Below, in pieces: positions 21,844 through 29,155 of a stretch of DNA of 39,902 nt. Every line of letters starts with the position of its first letter. Within the stretch, counting starts at the first letter, position 1. The translations under genes were made by a program, and so were the position numbers. The stretch lies in the NCBI GenBank assembly GCA_023954095.1, contig JAMLIQ010000020.1, positions 1-39,902 on the forward strand. Direction: 5' to 3'. The notes under the pieces were generated by a model. The model was not told where the DNA came from and searched no databases. It saw only the letters and a list, made by a program, of their open reading frames with translations. Source of the stretch: Burkholderiaceae bacterium (GTDB taxonomy: Bacteria > Pseudomonadota > Gammaproteobacteria > Burkholderiales > Burkholderiaceae_C).

Positions 21844-24785
21844 CAGAGGGCCTCTTTTGGTGTGGGAGTCTTGCGTGCCGCAGCTTCTTCGGCCAGACGC
21901 GCATGGTGGCGGTGGCCGCGCACCGACTGGTGGGCAAGGGCCGTCAGGATGAGCAGCGTGGAGCCCACCACGAGCGCAAACACGCCAATGTCGAAGAACA
22001 TGGCGCTGGCCACATGGATCTCGCCCACGACCGGCAGATGCAGGTGGGCGGTATGGCTGGTGAGGAAAGGATAGCCCAGCGTGAGGGCGCCCAGGCCTGT
22101 GGCCAGTGCGCACAACAGACCGAAGGCGATCCAGCGGCGCGGGCTGAGCGGCATGTGGGCTTCGACCCAGTGCGTGCCGGAGATGATGTACTGCAGCAGC
22201 AGTGCTGATGACAGCACCAGCCCGGCCACGAAACCTCCGCCGGGCTCGTTGTGGCCCCGCATGAACAGGTGTGCTGCGATCACGGCGGCAAAGGGCAGCA
22301 GCAGGCGCACCAGGACGGCGGGCACCATGAGGTAACCGACCGCCGTATCGCTGGCATGGCGCGGGTTGATCAGGTCGGTCTGAAGGTCTGCGGGCAGGGC
22401 GCGTTGCTGTGCGGGCAGGTCCATCGCCTCCTGCGCCGGGCGAAACCGCCGCAGCAAGGCGTAAACGGTCAGGGCCACGATGCCCAGCACCACGATTTCA
22501 CCAAAGGTGTCGAACCCCCGGAAGTCGACCAGCATCACATTGACCACATTGGTGCCGCCCCCTTCGGTCAGGGCGCGTTCCAGGAAGAACGTGGAGGTGC
22601 TTTGAGGAAACGGGCGGCTCATCATGGCAAAGGCCAGCCAGGCCATGCCGCCGCCCGCCAGAACGGACAATGCCATGTCGCGCATCCGGCGCAGGCGGGT
22701 GCTGCGGCGTTCGGCCCGCGTGGGCACGCGCAGGCTTTCGTCGCGCATGGGCAGCCAGCGCAAACCGAGCAGAATGAGGATGGTGGTCACCAGCTCCACC
22801 ACGATCTGCGTGAGGGCCAGGTCCGGGGCCGAGAACCACAAGAAGGTAATGCAGGTGGCCAGGCCCGCGCCGCCCAGCAGCGTGAGCGCCGCCAGGCGGT
22901 GGTATTTGGCCTGCCAGGCCGCTGCAATGGCGCACATGCCGCCCAGCAGCCAGAGCAGTGCAAAAGCGGGTGACAGAGGGAGCGTCAGGCGGTCGCCGCG
23001 CTGCAGCCCATGGATCCACAGCGGCATGAAACCGGCCAACAGTGCGGCTACCACGAGCCAGAGCATCTGCCATTGCAGGCGGTTTGTTCCCAGCCAGCGC
23101 CGACCCTTGCGCCCGGCCTGGGAGAGCAGGGCCAGTGCGGCTTCAAACAGGCGTCGGCCATCGACATAGTATGAAATCCGGGGAAAATCAAGGCGCCCGG
23201 CATTGCGCCAGCGGCGCAGCATGGCGTACAGAATGACGCCACCGAACAGGGCTGCCACGCTCATCAGGAGTGGCGTGTTCAGGCCGTGCCAGATCGCCAG
23301 ACTGAACACCGGCATGGAGCCGCCGACCACGGGACGGGCTGCGGCATCGAGAAAGGGCCCCACGGACCAGGCAGGCAGCATGCCTACCACCAGGCAGATG
23401 AGGACCAGCAATTCCACTGGCACGCGCATCCAGTGGGGGGGCTCGTGCGGCTGGCGGGGCAGGTCGGTGGCTGCAGGGCCGAAAAACACATCGACGGTAA
23501 AACGCAGTGAATACGCTACGCCAAAAATACCTGCCAGGGTGGCTGCAATGGGCAGGCCCAGGCGCACCAGGGGTGCGGCATCGAGAAAAACCGTCTCGGC
23601 AAAAAACATTTCCTTGGACAGGAATCCGTTGAGCAGCGGCACCCCCGCCATGGACGCGCTGGCCACCATGGCCAGCGTGGCGGTGATCGGCATCATGGTG
23701 CGCAGGCCGGACAGGCGCCGGATGTCGCGGGTGCCGGTTTCATGGTCCATGATGCCCGCGGCCATGAACAGCGAGGCCTTGAACGTAGCGTGGTTCATGG
23801 TGTGGAACACGGCGGCCACGGCGGCCAGCGGGCTGTTCAGGCCGAGCAGCAGCGTGATGAGCCCCAGGTGCGAGATGGTGGAATACGCCAGCAGCCCCTT
23901 GAGGTCGTTCTGGAACATGGCCAGGTAGCCGCCCAGCAGCAGGGTGCACACGCCGGCGCCGCCCACCAGCCAGAACCAGTGTTCGGTGCCGCCCAGCACC
24001 GGCCACAGGCGCGCCAGCAGAAACACCCCGGCCTTGACCATGGTGGCCGAATGCAGGTAGGCGGAGACCGGGGTAGGCGCCGCCATGGCATGGGGCAGCC
24101 AGAAATGGAAAGGAAACTGCGCGCTTTTGGTGAGCGCGCCCAGCAGCACCAGCACCAGGGCCGTGAAGTACAGCGGGTGCGCGCGCACCTGCAGGCCGGC
24201 CGCCAGCACCTGATCGAGGTCGTAGCTGCCCACGATGTGGCCGATGACCAGCATGCCCGCAAGCATGCACAGGCCGCCCGTGCCCGTGACGGTGAGCGCC
24301 ATGCGCGCACCGCGTCGCGCGTCCTTGCGGTGGTGCCAGTAGCCGATCAGCAGGAAGGAGAACAGGCTGGTCAGCTCCCAGAAAAGCGCCAGCTGGATGA
24401 TGTTGCCCGAGAGCACCACGCCCACCATGGACCCCATGAAGGCCAGCAGGAAAGAGAAAAAGCGTGGCACCGGGTCCGAGGGCGACATGTAGTAGCGTGC
24501 GTACAGCACCACCAGTGCGCCGATGCCCAGGATCAGCATGCAGAACATCCAGGCAAAGCCGTCCATGCGAATCATGAGATTCAGGCCCAGGGCGGGCAGC
24601 CATACGATTTCCTCCTGCAATACGCCGCCCTGCGCAATGGCGGGAAAGCACAGTGCGGCCTGTACCGCGCAGAACAGGGCGATCAGACCCGCCAGGGTCG
24701 ATTCCGCATTGCGCGCATTGGTGGGCATGACGGCCGCCAGCAGGCTGCCGATGAACGGCAGGAGTACGAGATATATCAGGGGCAT
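21843..24785 (-). CDS. mrpA: Mrp/Pha antiporter fused subunits A and B
   Basis: 980-residue NuoL-like ion-translocating subunit with subunit B fused at its C-terminus, the mark of group-2 (Pha-type) operons. The N-terminal antiporter domain has FWELTSLFSFLLIGYWHH and ALTKSAQFPFHFWLPHAMA, with the conserved Glu and Lys. APTPVSAYLHSATMVKAGVF follows. A middle MrpA C-terminal domain contains FLWFSAPDLALTQIVVELVT and GFDTFGEIVVLGIVALTVYA. The last ~160 residues form the MnhB domain (HLFMRGHNEPGGGFVAGLVL). The ATG at 24785 begins the operon. The complex exchanges Na+ or K+ for protons and supports pH and salt tolerance. Confidence 0.95.
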   Translation of the reverse strand: MPLIYLVLLPFIGSLLAAVMPTNARNAESTLAGLIALFCAVQAALCFPAIAQGGVLQEEIVWLPALGLNLMIRMDGFAWMFCMLILGIGALVVLYARYYMSPSDPVPRFFSFLLAFMGSMVGVVLSGNIIQLALFWELTSLFSFLLIGYWHHRKDARRGARMALTVTGTGGLCMLAGMLVIGHIVGSYDLDQVLAAGLQVRAHPLYFTALVLVLLGALTKSAQFPFHFWLPHAMAAPTPVSAYLHSATMVKAGVFLLARLWPVLGGTEHWFWLVGGAGVCTLLLGGYLAMFQNDLKGLLAYSTISHLGLITLLLGLNSPLAAVAAVFHTMNHATFKASLFMAAGIMDHETGTRDIRRLSGLRTMMPITATLAMVASASMAGVPLLNGFLSKEMFFAETVFLDAAPLVRLGLPIAATLAGIFGVAYSLRFTVDVFFGPAATDLPRQPHEPPHWMRVPVELLVLICLVVGMLPAWSVGPFLDAAARPVVGGSMPVFSLAIWHGLNTPLLMSVAALFGGVILYAMLRRWRNAGRLDFPRISYYVDGRRLFEAALALLSQAGRKGRRWLGTNRLQWQMLWLVVAALLAGFMPLWIHGLQRGDRLTLPLSPAFALLWLLGGMCAIAAAWQAKYHRLAALTLLGGAGLATCITFLWFSAPDLALTQIVVELVTTILILLGLRWLPMRDESLRVPTRAERRSTRLRRMRDMALSVLAGGGMAWLAFAMMSRPFPQSTSTFFLERALTEGGGTNVVNVMLVDFRGFDTFGEIVVLGIVALTVYALLRRFRPAQEAMDLPAQQRALPADLQTDLINPRHASDTAVGYLMVPAVLVRLLLPFAAVIAAHLFMRGHNEPGGGFVAGLVLSSALLLQYIISGTHWVEAHMPLSPRRWIAFGLLCALATGLGALTLGYPFLTSHTAHLHLPVVGEIHVASAMFFDIGVFALVVGSTLLILTALAHQSVRGHRHHARLAEEAAARKTPTPKEAL

Positions 24786-24841
24786 GCGCAGAGGGTCCTC
24801 ATTGTGGCCGTGGAATGCTGCTGACAGTGGAACAAGGGGAG

Positions 24842-24916
24842 GAGGCCGAACAGGATTGCGGCCTCGGGCGACGCCCGTCCGAAGAGACAGCGCGGACGGA
24901 TGCTGGATTGATTCTA
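24842..24916 (-). promoter_or_regulatory. Structured leader and possible promoter of the mrp operon
   Basis: In the 186-bp gap between the ComEA-like gene and mrpA, the minus strand has a TAGAAT (24916-24911) that could be a -10, though no good -35 is seen. Two strong hairpins follow: CCGTCCG with CGGACGG (24899-24875, 11-nt loop) and GAGGCCG with CGGCCTC (24865-24842, 10-nt loop). GGGCG-A-CGCCC at 24866-24876 can pair as an alternative between them. This could be a cis-acting RNA sensing cations or pH; it does not match a riboswitch consensus I can recall with confidence. Confidence 0.4.
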
Positions 24917-24971
24917 CGGGGCGCGTCCAGCGAGGCGCCGTGCACCGCCGGATATCCTTGGAATTCCTGGG

Positions 24972-25286
24972 TCAGCGTTCTTGCGCGGGGGCTGTGCCTG
25001 CGGCAGAGGGTGCGCATTGGCCCTGCAATGCCTGGTTGTTGACCGTCAGCCCAGCGCAGGAGAGCCGAGCAGCGCTGCCCTTGCCCACGCCAGCGACGCG
25101 ACCGATCAGATCATTCCAGTCCCGAAAGGGGGCTTTCTGGCGCTCCCGGAGGATTTTTTCGGTAGTGGCCGGGCCCAGGCCCTTGATGCCGTCGAGCTCG
25201 GCCTCGGTGGCCTGGTTCACATCGATGGCGGAACAAGGCAGCGCTGCGCCGAGCAGGAGGACCAAAACCAAGGTTTGTGTGTACAT
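24972..25286 (-). CDS. Small exported helix-hairpin-helix (ComEA-like) protein
   Basis: 104 residues from the ATG at 25286. The signal peptide MYTQTLVLVLLLGAALPCSA is followed by IDVNQATEAELDGIKGLGPA, the first hairpin of the ComEA HhH pair, and DLIGRVAGVGKGSAARLS, the second. ComEA proteins bind double-stranded DNA in the periplasm during natural transformation. A small HhH protein can have other roles, and no other com gene is adjacent. It lies between lapB (46 bases upstream) and mrpA on the same strand. The C-terminal 25 residues are low-complexity. Confidence 0.8.
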   Translation of the reverse strand: MYTQTLVLVLLLGAALPCSAIDVNQATEAELDGIKGLGPATTEKILRERQKAPFRDWNDLIGRVAGVGKGSAARLSCAGLTVNNQALQGQCAPSAAGTAPAQER

Positions 25287-25333
25287 GGGCCGGGCTCCTG
25301 CGATGGTGTGTGACAAAGGGCCGATGGCGGCGG

Positions 25334-26491
25334 CTACAGCTCTTCCACGCGCCGCGCCGGGTAGCTGTCCCAGGACTGGCAGCCGGGGCACTGCCAGAAA
25401 TGCTGGCGTGCTTCGAAGCCGCAGGCTGCACAGCGGTAGCGCAACAGGGGCTGGGCAGCATGGTCGAGGGCGCGCTGCACCTGCGCGTGGTATTGCTCGT
25501 GTTCCAGCCGCTCGTCGGCAAGCCATTTGGCGGCAGCCACCAGGGATGGCTCGGCTTCCAGGTGCCGCAGGTACCACTGGCGACCGTCCGCAGACTGCGG
25601 CATGGCGGGGGTGGTCAGGACAACGATGGCATCGAGCACATCCAGCGAGGGGGCTGCTGCGTAGTGCTGCTGCAGCACCTCGAGTGCCTGCGCTGTCTGT
25701 TGGCTGGCCTGCGCGGTCTTGACCAGCAGTGTGGCCGCCAGGGGGAGCGCGGCGGGGGCTTCAGCGGCCAGGGCCTTGAGCAGGGCAAGGGCGGTGTCGG
25801 GCTGGCCCTGGGCCTGTGCCAGGCGGGCCAGTTCGATGCGCGGCCGGGGCGCCTGCGGCGCACTGGCGTGGGCCTTGTCCAACAGGTCGCGAGCCTTGTC
25901 AATGTCACCATGTGCGACATGCTCCAGAGCCTGCTCGCACAGGTAGTGGGCCTGCCGGGTGCTGAAATTACCCTGGCCTGCGTCCTGCATCTGGCGGGCA
26001 ATGGTGGCGGCGCGGGGCCAGTCCCGGGAGCGCTCGTAAATGGCAAGCAAGGCCAGGCGTGCCTGTTCCTCAAAGGGCGTGCCTTCCAGGCGCGCCAAGG
26101 CGTCTTCGGCCCGGTCCAGCAGCCCCGCCTTCAGAAAGTCAAGCGCCAGTGCATGCTGGGCACGCTCGCGGTCCCGGGGGCCGAGATCGCCGCGCGAGAG
26201 CAGGTGCTCGTGCACCCGCACGGCGCGGTCGTATTCACCGCGCCGCCGGAACAGATTGCCCAGGGCAAAGTGCAGTTCGGAGGTGTCGGGGTCGTTCTGC
26301 ACGGCCTCGATGAAGACATCGATGGCCTTGTCCTGCTGTTCGTTGAGCAGGAAGTTCAGGCCCTTGAAGTACGCCTTGGGAACACTGCGGTTTTCGGCGC
26401 GCAGCTGGCGCAGGTCAAAGCGCGACGCGCCCCATCCGAGCACAAAGGCCAGCGGCAAACCCAGCAGCAGCCAGACGAGATCAAATTCCAT
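25334..26491 (-). CDS. lapB: LPS assembly protein LapB (YciM)
   Basis: 385 residues from the ATG at 26491 (MEFDLVWLLLGLPLAFVLGW), close to the 389 of E. coli LapB. One N-terminal membrane helix is followed by cytoplasmic TPR repeats (about 35-340; first repeat YFKGLNFLLNEQQDKAIDVF). The C-terminal rubredoxin-like metal site is CAACGFEARQHFWQCPGC (two CxxC). In E. coli it works with FtsH to degrade LpxC and thus balances lipid A against phospholipid synthesis. lapA overlaps it by 11 bases. A longer start at 26638 overlaps lapA fully and is not favoured. Confidence 0.95.
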   Translation of the reverse strand: MEFDLVWLLLGLPLAFVLGWGASRFDLRQLRAENRSVPKAYFKGLNFLLNEQQDKAIDVFIEAVQNDPDTSELHFALGNLFRRRGEYDRAVRVHEHLLSRGDLGPRDRERAQHALALDFLKAGLLDRAEDALARLEGTPFEEQARLALLAIYERSRDWPRAATIARQMQDAGQGNFSTRQAHYLCEQALEHVAHGDIDKARDLLDKAHASAPQAPRPRIELARLAQAQGQPDTALALLKALAAEAPAALPLAATLLVKTAQASQQTAQALEVLQQHYAAAPSLDVLDAIVVLTTPAMPQSADGRQWYLRHLEAEPSLVAAAKWLADERLEHEQYHAQVQRALDHAAQPLLRYRCAACGFEARQHFWQCPGCQSWDSYPARRVEEL

Positions 26492-26783
26492 GGGGCGGCT
26501 GGCTATCGACGACAGGCGAAGGCGAGCCCGCGGCAGGGACGGGGGCGGTTGCCTGTTGGGGTGCATGGCGTGCGGCGATGCGGTGTTTCCACCAGCGCGG
26601 CACCATGCCCAGGACGCCGGTCGCCAGCCCTGCAGCAAAAGCGGTCAGCACAACCAGCACCAGCGGTGCGCGCCACTGGGTTCCAAAGAAGAAATGGACG
26701 GTTGCATCCTGCTGGTTGTTCAGCGCGAAAGCGAACAGGGTAAAAAAAAGGGCTGCCTTGAGCAGCCACAGGAGGTATTTCAT
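26481..26783 (-). CDS. lapA: LapA-family (DUF1049) inner-membrane protein
   Basis: 100 residues from the ATG at 26783, with GGGGAG upstream. Two hydrophobic helices (YLLWLLKAALFFTLFAFAL and PLVLVVLTAFAAGLATGVLG) flank the family's NNQQDATVHFFFGTQW. The tail after residue 70 is Pro/Ala-rich and cytoplasmic. Partner of LapB, overlapping its start (26481-26491). Confidence 0.9.
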   Translation of the reverse strand: MKYLLWLLKAALFFTLFAFALNNQQDATVHFFFGTQWRAPLVLVVLTAFAAGLATGVLGMVPRWWKHRIAARHAPQQATAPVPAAGSPSPVVDSQPPHGI

Positions 26784-26849
26784 GTGTCTCCCCGGTGGTG
26801 GCGCCATTCTAAGAGGCGCAGTGCACTGGGCCGGGTGGATAGAAAAAAT

Positions 26850-26914
26850 TGAAGCAAAAACGGCCAAACCACAGATGGGTAGAGCGCTACATGCTATTCA
26901 TTAAATAGCATGAA
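26850..26914. repeat. Dispersed palindromic element, copy E (degenerate), with ihfB 3' hairpin
   Basis: Just after the ihfB stop on the minus strand comes ATGCTATT-TAATG-AATAGCAT, a perfect 8-bp stem (26891-26911). GTAGCGCT and, further on, GGCCGTTTTTGC resemble the right arm of the family. The left core is decayed. The hairpin may mark the end of the ihfB transcript. Confidence 0.5.
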
Positions 26915-27220
26915 TCAACCCGTGCTTTCCAGCTCCGCCGTGCGCTTGTCCACGGCTTCGCGCAGGGCCTTGCCCGGTTTGAAATGGGGGACGCGCTTGG
27001 CGGGAATGGCAACGGCCTCGCCGCTGCGGGGGTTGCGCCCCATGCGTGGCGGACGGTGGTTGACGGAGAAGCTGCCAAAGCCGCGCACCTCGATGCGGTG
27101 CCCGCGTACCAGGGCTTCGCCGACGGCGTCGAGCAATGTCTTGACGGCGAATTCGGCATCGCGGTGCGTGAGCTGGCTGAAGCGGGCGGCAAGCTCTTCA
27201 ACGAGATCGGATCGGGTCAT
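26915..27220 (-). CDS. ihfB: Integration host factor subunit beta
   Basis: 101 residues from the ATG at 27220 ([20 protein letters not shown]). HU/IHF fold DNA-bending protein: [12 protein letters not shown]-type segment [20 protein letters not shown], then [20 protein letters not shown], including the Pro-tipped beta arm. It pairs with IHF-alpha encoded elsewhere. It follows rpsA, as in many proteobacteria. The ATG is only 15 bases after the terminator U tract of rpsA, and the intervening bases (TTGAAACATTTTGTT) hold no strong Shine-Dalgarno. Confidence 0.95.
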   Translation of the reverse strand: MTRSDLVEELAARFSQLTHRDAEFAVKTLLDAVGEALVRGHRIEVRGFGSFSVNHRPPRMGRNPRSGEAVAIPAKRVPHFKPGKALREAVDKRTAELESTG

Positions 27221-27235
27221 AACAAAATGTTTCAA

Positions 27236-27272
27236 TAAAAAAACCGGGTGGGCGCATTGTGCACCCACCCGG
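27236..27272 (-). terminator. Intrinsic terminator after rpsA
   Basis: On the minus strand, CCGGGTGGGTGC (27272-27261) pairs with GCGCCCACCCGG (27255-27244) around a short loop and is followed by a run of seven to eight T (to 27236). It begins 26 bases after the rpsA stop (27299). It must be read through, or bypassed by its own promoter, for ihfB to be made. Confidence 0.92.
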
Positions 27273-27298
27273 CCTTGCTTCCAACCGTTCCGGGCTTT

Positions 27299-28984
27299 TT
27301 ACTTCTCGGAATTGTCCAGTTTGGCACGCAGCAGGGCGCCCAGGCTGGTGGTGCCGGCGCTCTCACGGCTCGACTGCTGGCTCAGGTTGGCCATGGCGCC
27401 TTGTTCGTCAGCCATGTCCTTCTGCTTGATCGACAGCTGGATGTTGCGGGTCTTGCGATCCACATTGACCACCACGGCCGTGACTTCGTCGCCTTCCTTG
27501 AGCACGTTGCGGGCATCTTCCACGCGGTCGCGGGAGATTTCCGAAGCGCGCAGGTAGCCGATGATGTCTTCGCCGAGGTCGATTTCAGCGCCACGGGCGT
27601 CCACGGTCTTGACCTTGCCGGTCACCGTTTGGCCCTTGTCGTTCACGGTCACGAACGTGGTGAACGGGTCGCCGTCGAGCTGCTTGATGCCCAGGGAGAT
27701 GCGCTCGCGGTCCACGTCCACGGCCAGCACGATGGCTTCGACTTCCTGGCCCTTCTTGTAGTTGCGCACGGCGGCTTCGCCGGTTTCGTTCCAGGACAGG
27801 TCGGACAGGTGCACCAGGCCGTCGATGCCGGCAGCCAGGCCCACGAACACGCCGAAGTCGGTGATCGACTTGATCGGGCCCTTGACGCGGTCGCCGCGCT
27901 TGGTGTTCTGTGCGAACTCTTGCCAGGGGTTGGCCTTGCACTGCTTCATGCCCAGGCTGATGCGGCGCTTGTCTTCGTCGATCTCCAGGACCATGACTTC
28001 GACTTCGTCGCCCAGCGTGACCAGCTTGGAAGGAGCGATGTTCTTGTTCGTCCAGTCCATTTCGGACACGTGCACCAGGCCTTCAATGCCGGGTTCGAGT
28101 TCGACGAACGCGCCGTAGTCGGCAATGTTCGTGATCTTGCCGAACAGGCGGGTGCCCTGGGGGTAGCGGCGCGAAACGCCCATCCAGGGGTCGTCGCCCA
28201 TTTGCTTGAGACCCAGCGAGACACGGTTCTTTTCGGTGTCGAACTTGAGGATCTTGGCGGTGATTTCCTGGCCGGCGGTGACCACTTCGGAGGGGTGACG
28301 CACACGGCGCCATGCCATGTCGGTGATGTGCAGCAGGCCGTCGATGCCGCCCAGGTCCACGAACGCACCGTATTCGGTGATGTTCTTGACCACGCCCTGG
28401 ACGATGGAGCCTTCCTTCAGGGTTTCCATCAGCTTGGCGCGCTCTTCGCCCATGGACGCTTCCACCACGGCGCGGCGGCTCAGCACCACGTTGTTGCGCT
28501 TGCGGTCGAGCTTGATGACCTTGAATTCCATGGTCTTGTTTTCGTACGGCGTCAGATCCTTGATCGGACGGGTGTCGATCAGCGAGCCGGGCAGGAAGGC
28601 GCGGATGCCGTTGACCAGCACGGTCAGGCCGCCCTTGACCTTGCCGCTGGTGGTGCCGGTGACGAATTCGCCGGATTCCAGGGCCTTTTCCAGGCTCATC
28701 CACGAAGCCAGGCGTTTGGCGGTGTCGCGCGACAGGATGGTGTCGCCGTAGCCGTTTTCGATGGAGCCGATGGCGACCGACACGAAGTCGCCCACCTGGA
28801 CTTCGACTTCGCCCTTGTCGTTCTTGAACTCTTCCAACGGCACGTAGGCTTCAGACTTGAGGCCGGCGTTGACCACGACGAAGCTGTGTTCCACGCGCAC
28901 GACTTCGGCGGTGATGACTTCGCCTGGACGCATTTCGGTGCGTTGCAGGGATTCTTCAAAAAGGGCGGCAAAAGATTCAGACAT
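27299..28984 (-). CDS. rpsA: 30S ribosomal protein S1
   Basis: 561 residues from the ATG at 28984 ([20 protein letters not shown]), with AAGGAA upstream; a GTG at 28999 is less likely. Six S1 RNA-binding repeats are visible, with typical cores such as [20 protein letters not shown], the [20 protein letters not shown] stretch and [20 protein letters not shown]. The protein unwinds and delivers mRNA to the 30S subunit and matters most for genes lacking a good Shine-Dalgarno. Downstream of aroA-cmk in the same order as in many proteobacteria (cmk-rpsA-ihfB). Confidence 0.97.
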   Translation of the reverse strand: MSESFAALFEESLQRTEMRPGEVITAEVVRVEHSFVVVNAGLKSEAYVPLEEFKNDKGEVEVQVGDFVSVAIGSIENGYGDTILSRDTAKRLASWMSLEKALESGEFVTGTTSGKVKGGLTVLVNGIRAFLPGSLIDTRPIKDLTPYENKTMEFKVIKLDRKRNNVVLSRRAVVEASMGEERAKLMETLKEGSIVQGVVKNITEYGAFVDLGGIDGLLHITDMAWRRVRHPSEVVTAGQEITAKILKFDTEKNRVSLGLKQMGDDPWMGVSRRYPQGTRLFGKITNIADYGAFVELEPGIEGLVHVSEMDWTNKNIAPSKLVTLGDEVEVMVLEIDEDKRRISLGMKQCKANPWQEFAQNTKRGDRVKGPIKSITDFGVFVGLAAGIDGLVHLSDLSWNETGEAAVRNYKKGQEVEAIVLAVDVDRERISLGIKQLDGDPFTTFVTVNDKGQTVTGKVKTVDARGAEIDLGEDIIGYLRASEISRDRVEDARNVLKEGDEVTAVVVNVDRKTRNIQLSIKQKDMADEQGAMANLSQQSSRESAGTTSLGALLRAKLDNSEK

Positions 28985-29155
28985 GTGTTTCCTTGCCACG
29001 TGCAGGTTTACGGCAGCACGATTGCTGCGGTTTCAAAGGCTGCGCGTGGTGGCTGGGGGTGCGGCAGAGCCGCGGGTTCGTTAAAGAACCACACTGCCGG
29101 TGCGCTGCTGCGCGGTGCTGGCGGTGTGGGCCGGTGTGGAGCTTTGCGCTCCGCT
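28985..29155 (-). promoter_or_regulatory. rpsA leader with three small hairpins
   Basis: The 171-bp cmk-rpsA gap contains perfect hairpins GCAGCA/TGCTGC (29013-29028), GCGGC/GCCGC (29061-29073) and GGTTC/GAACC (29075-29090). Another, GGAGC/GCTCC (29138-29152), lies just after the cmk stop. The loop side of the third reads TTCTTTAAC on the minus strand, similar to the antitermination boxA core. S1 is known to repress its own translation through a structured leader in E. coli; a similar role here is inference. Confidence 0.4.

Noticed and set aside
23434-23440. G7 run in mrpA as a second phase-variation site
   Set aside because: Seven bases in a housekeeping membrane gene at this GC content is within normal expectation.
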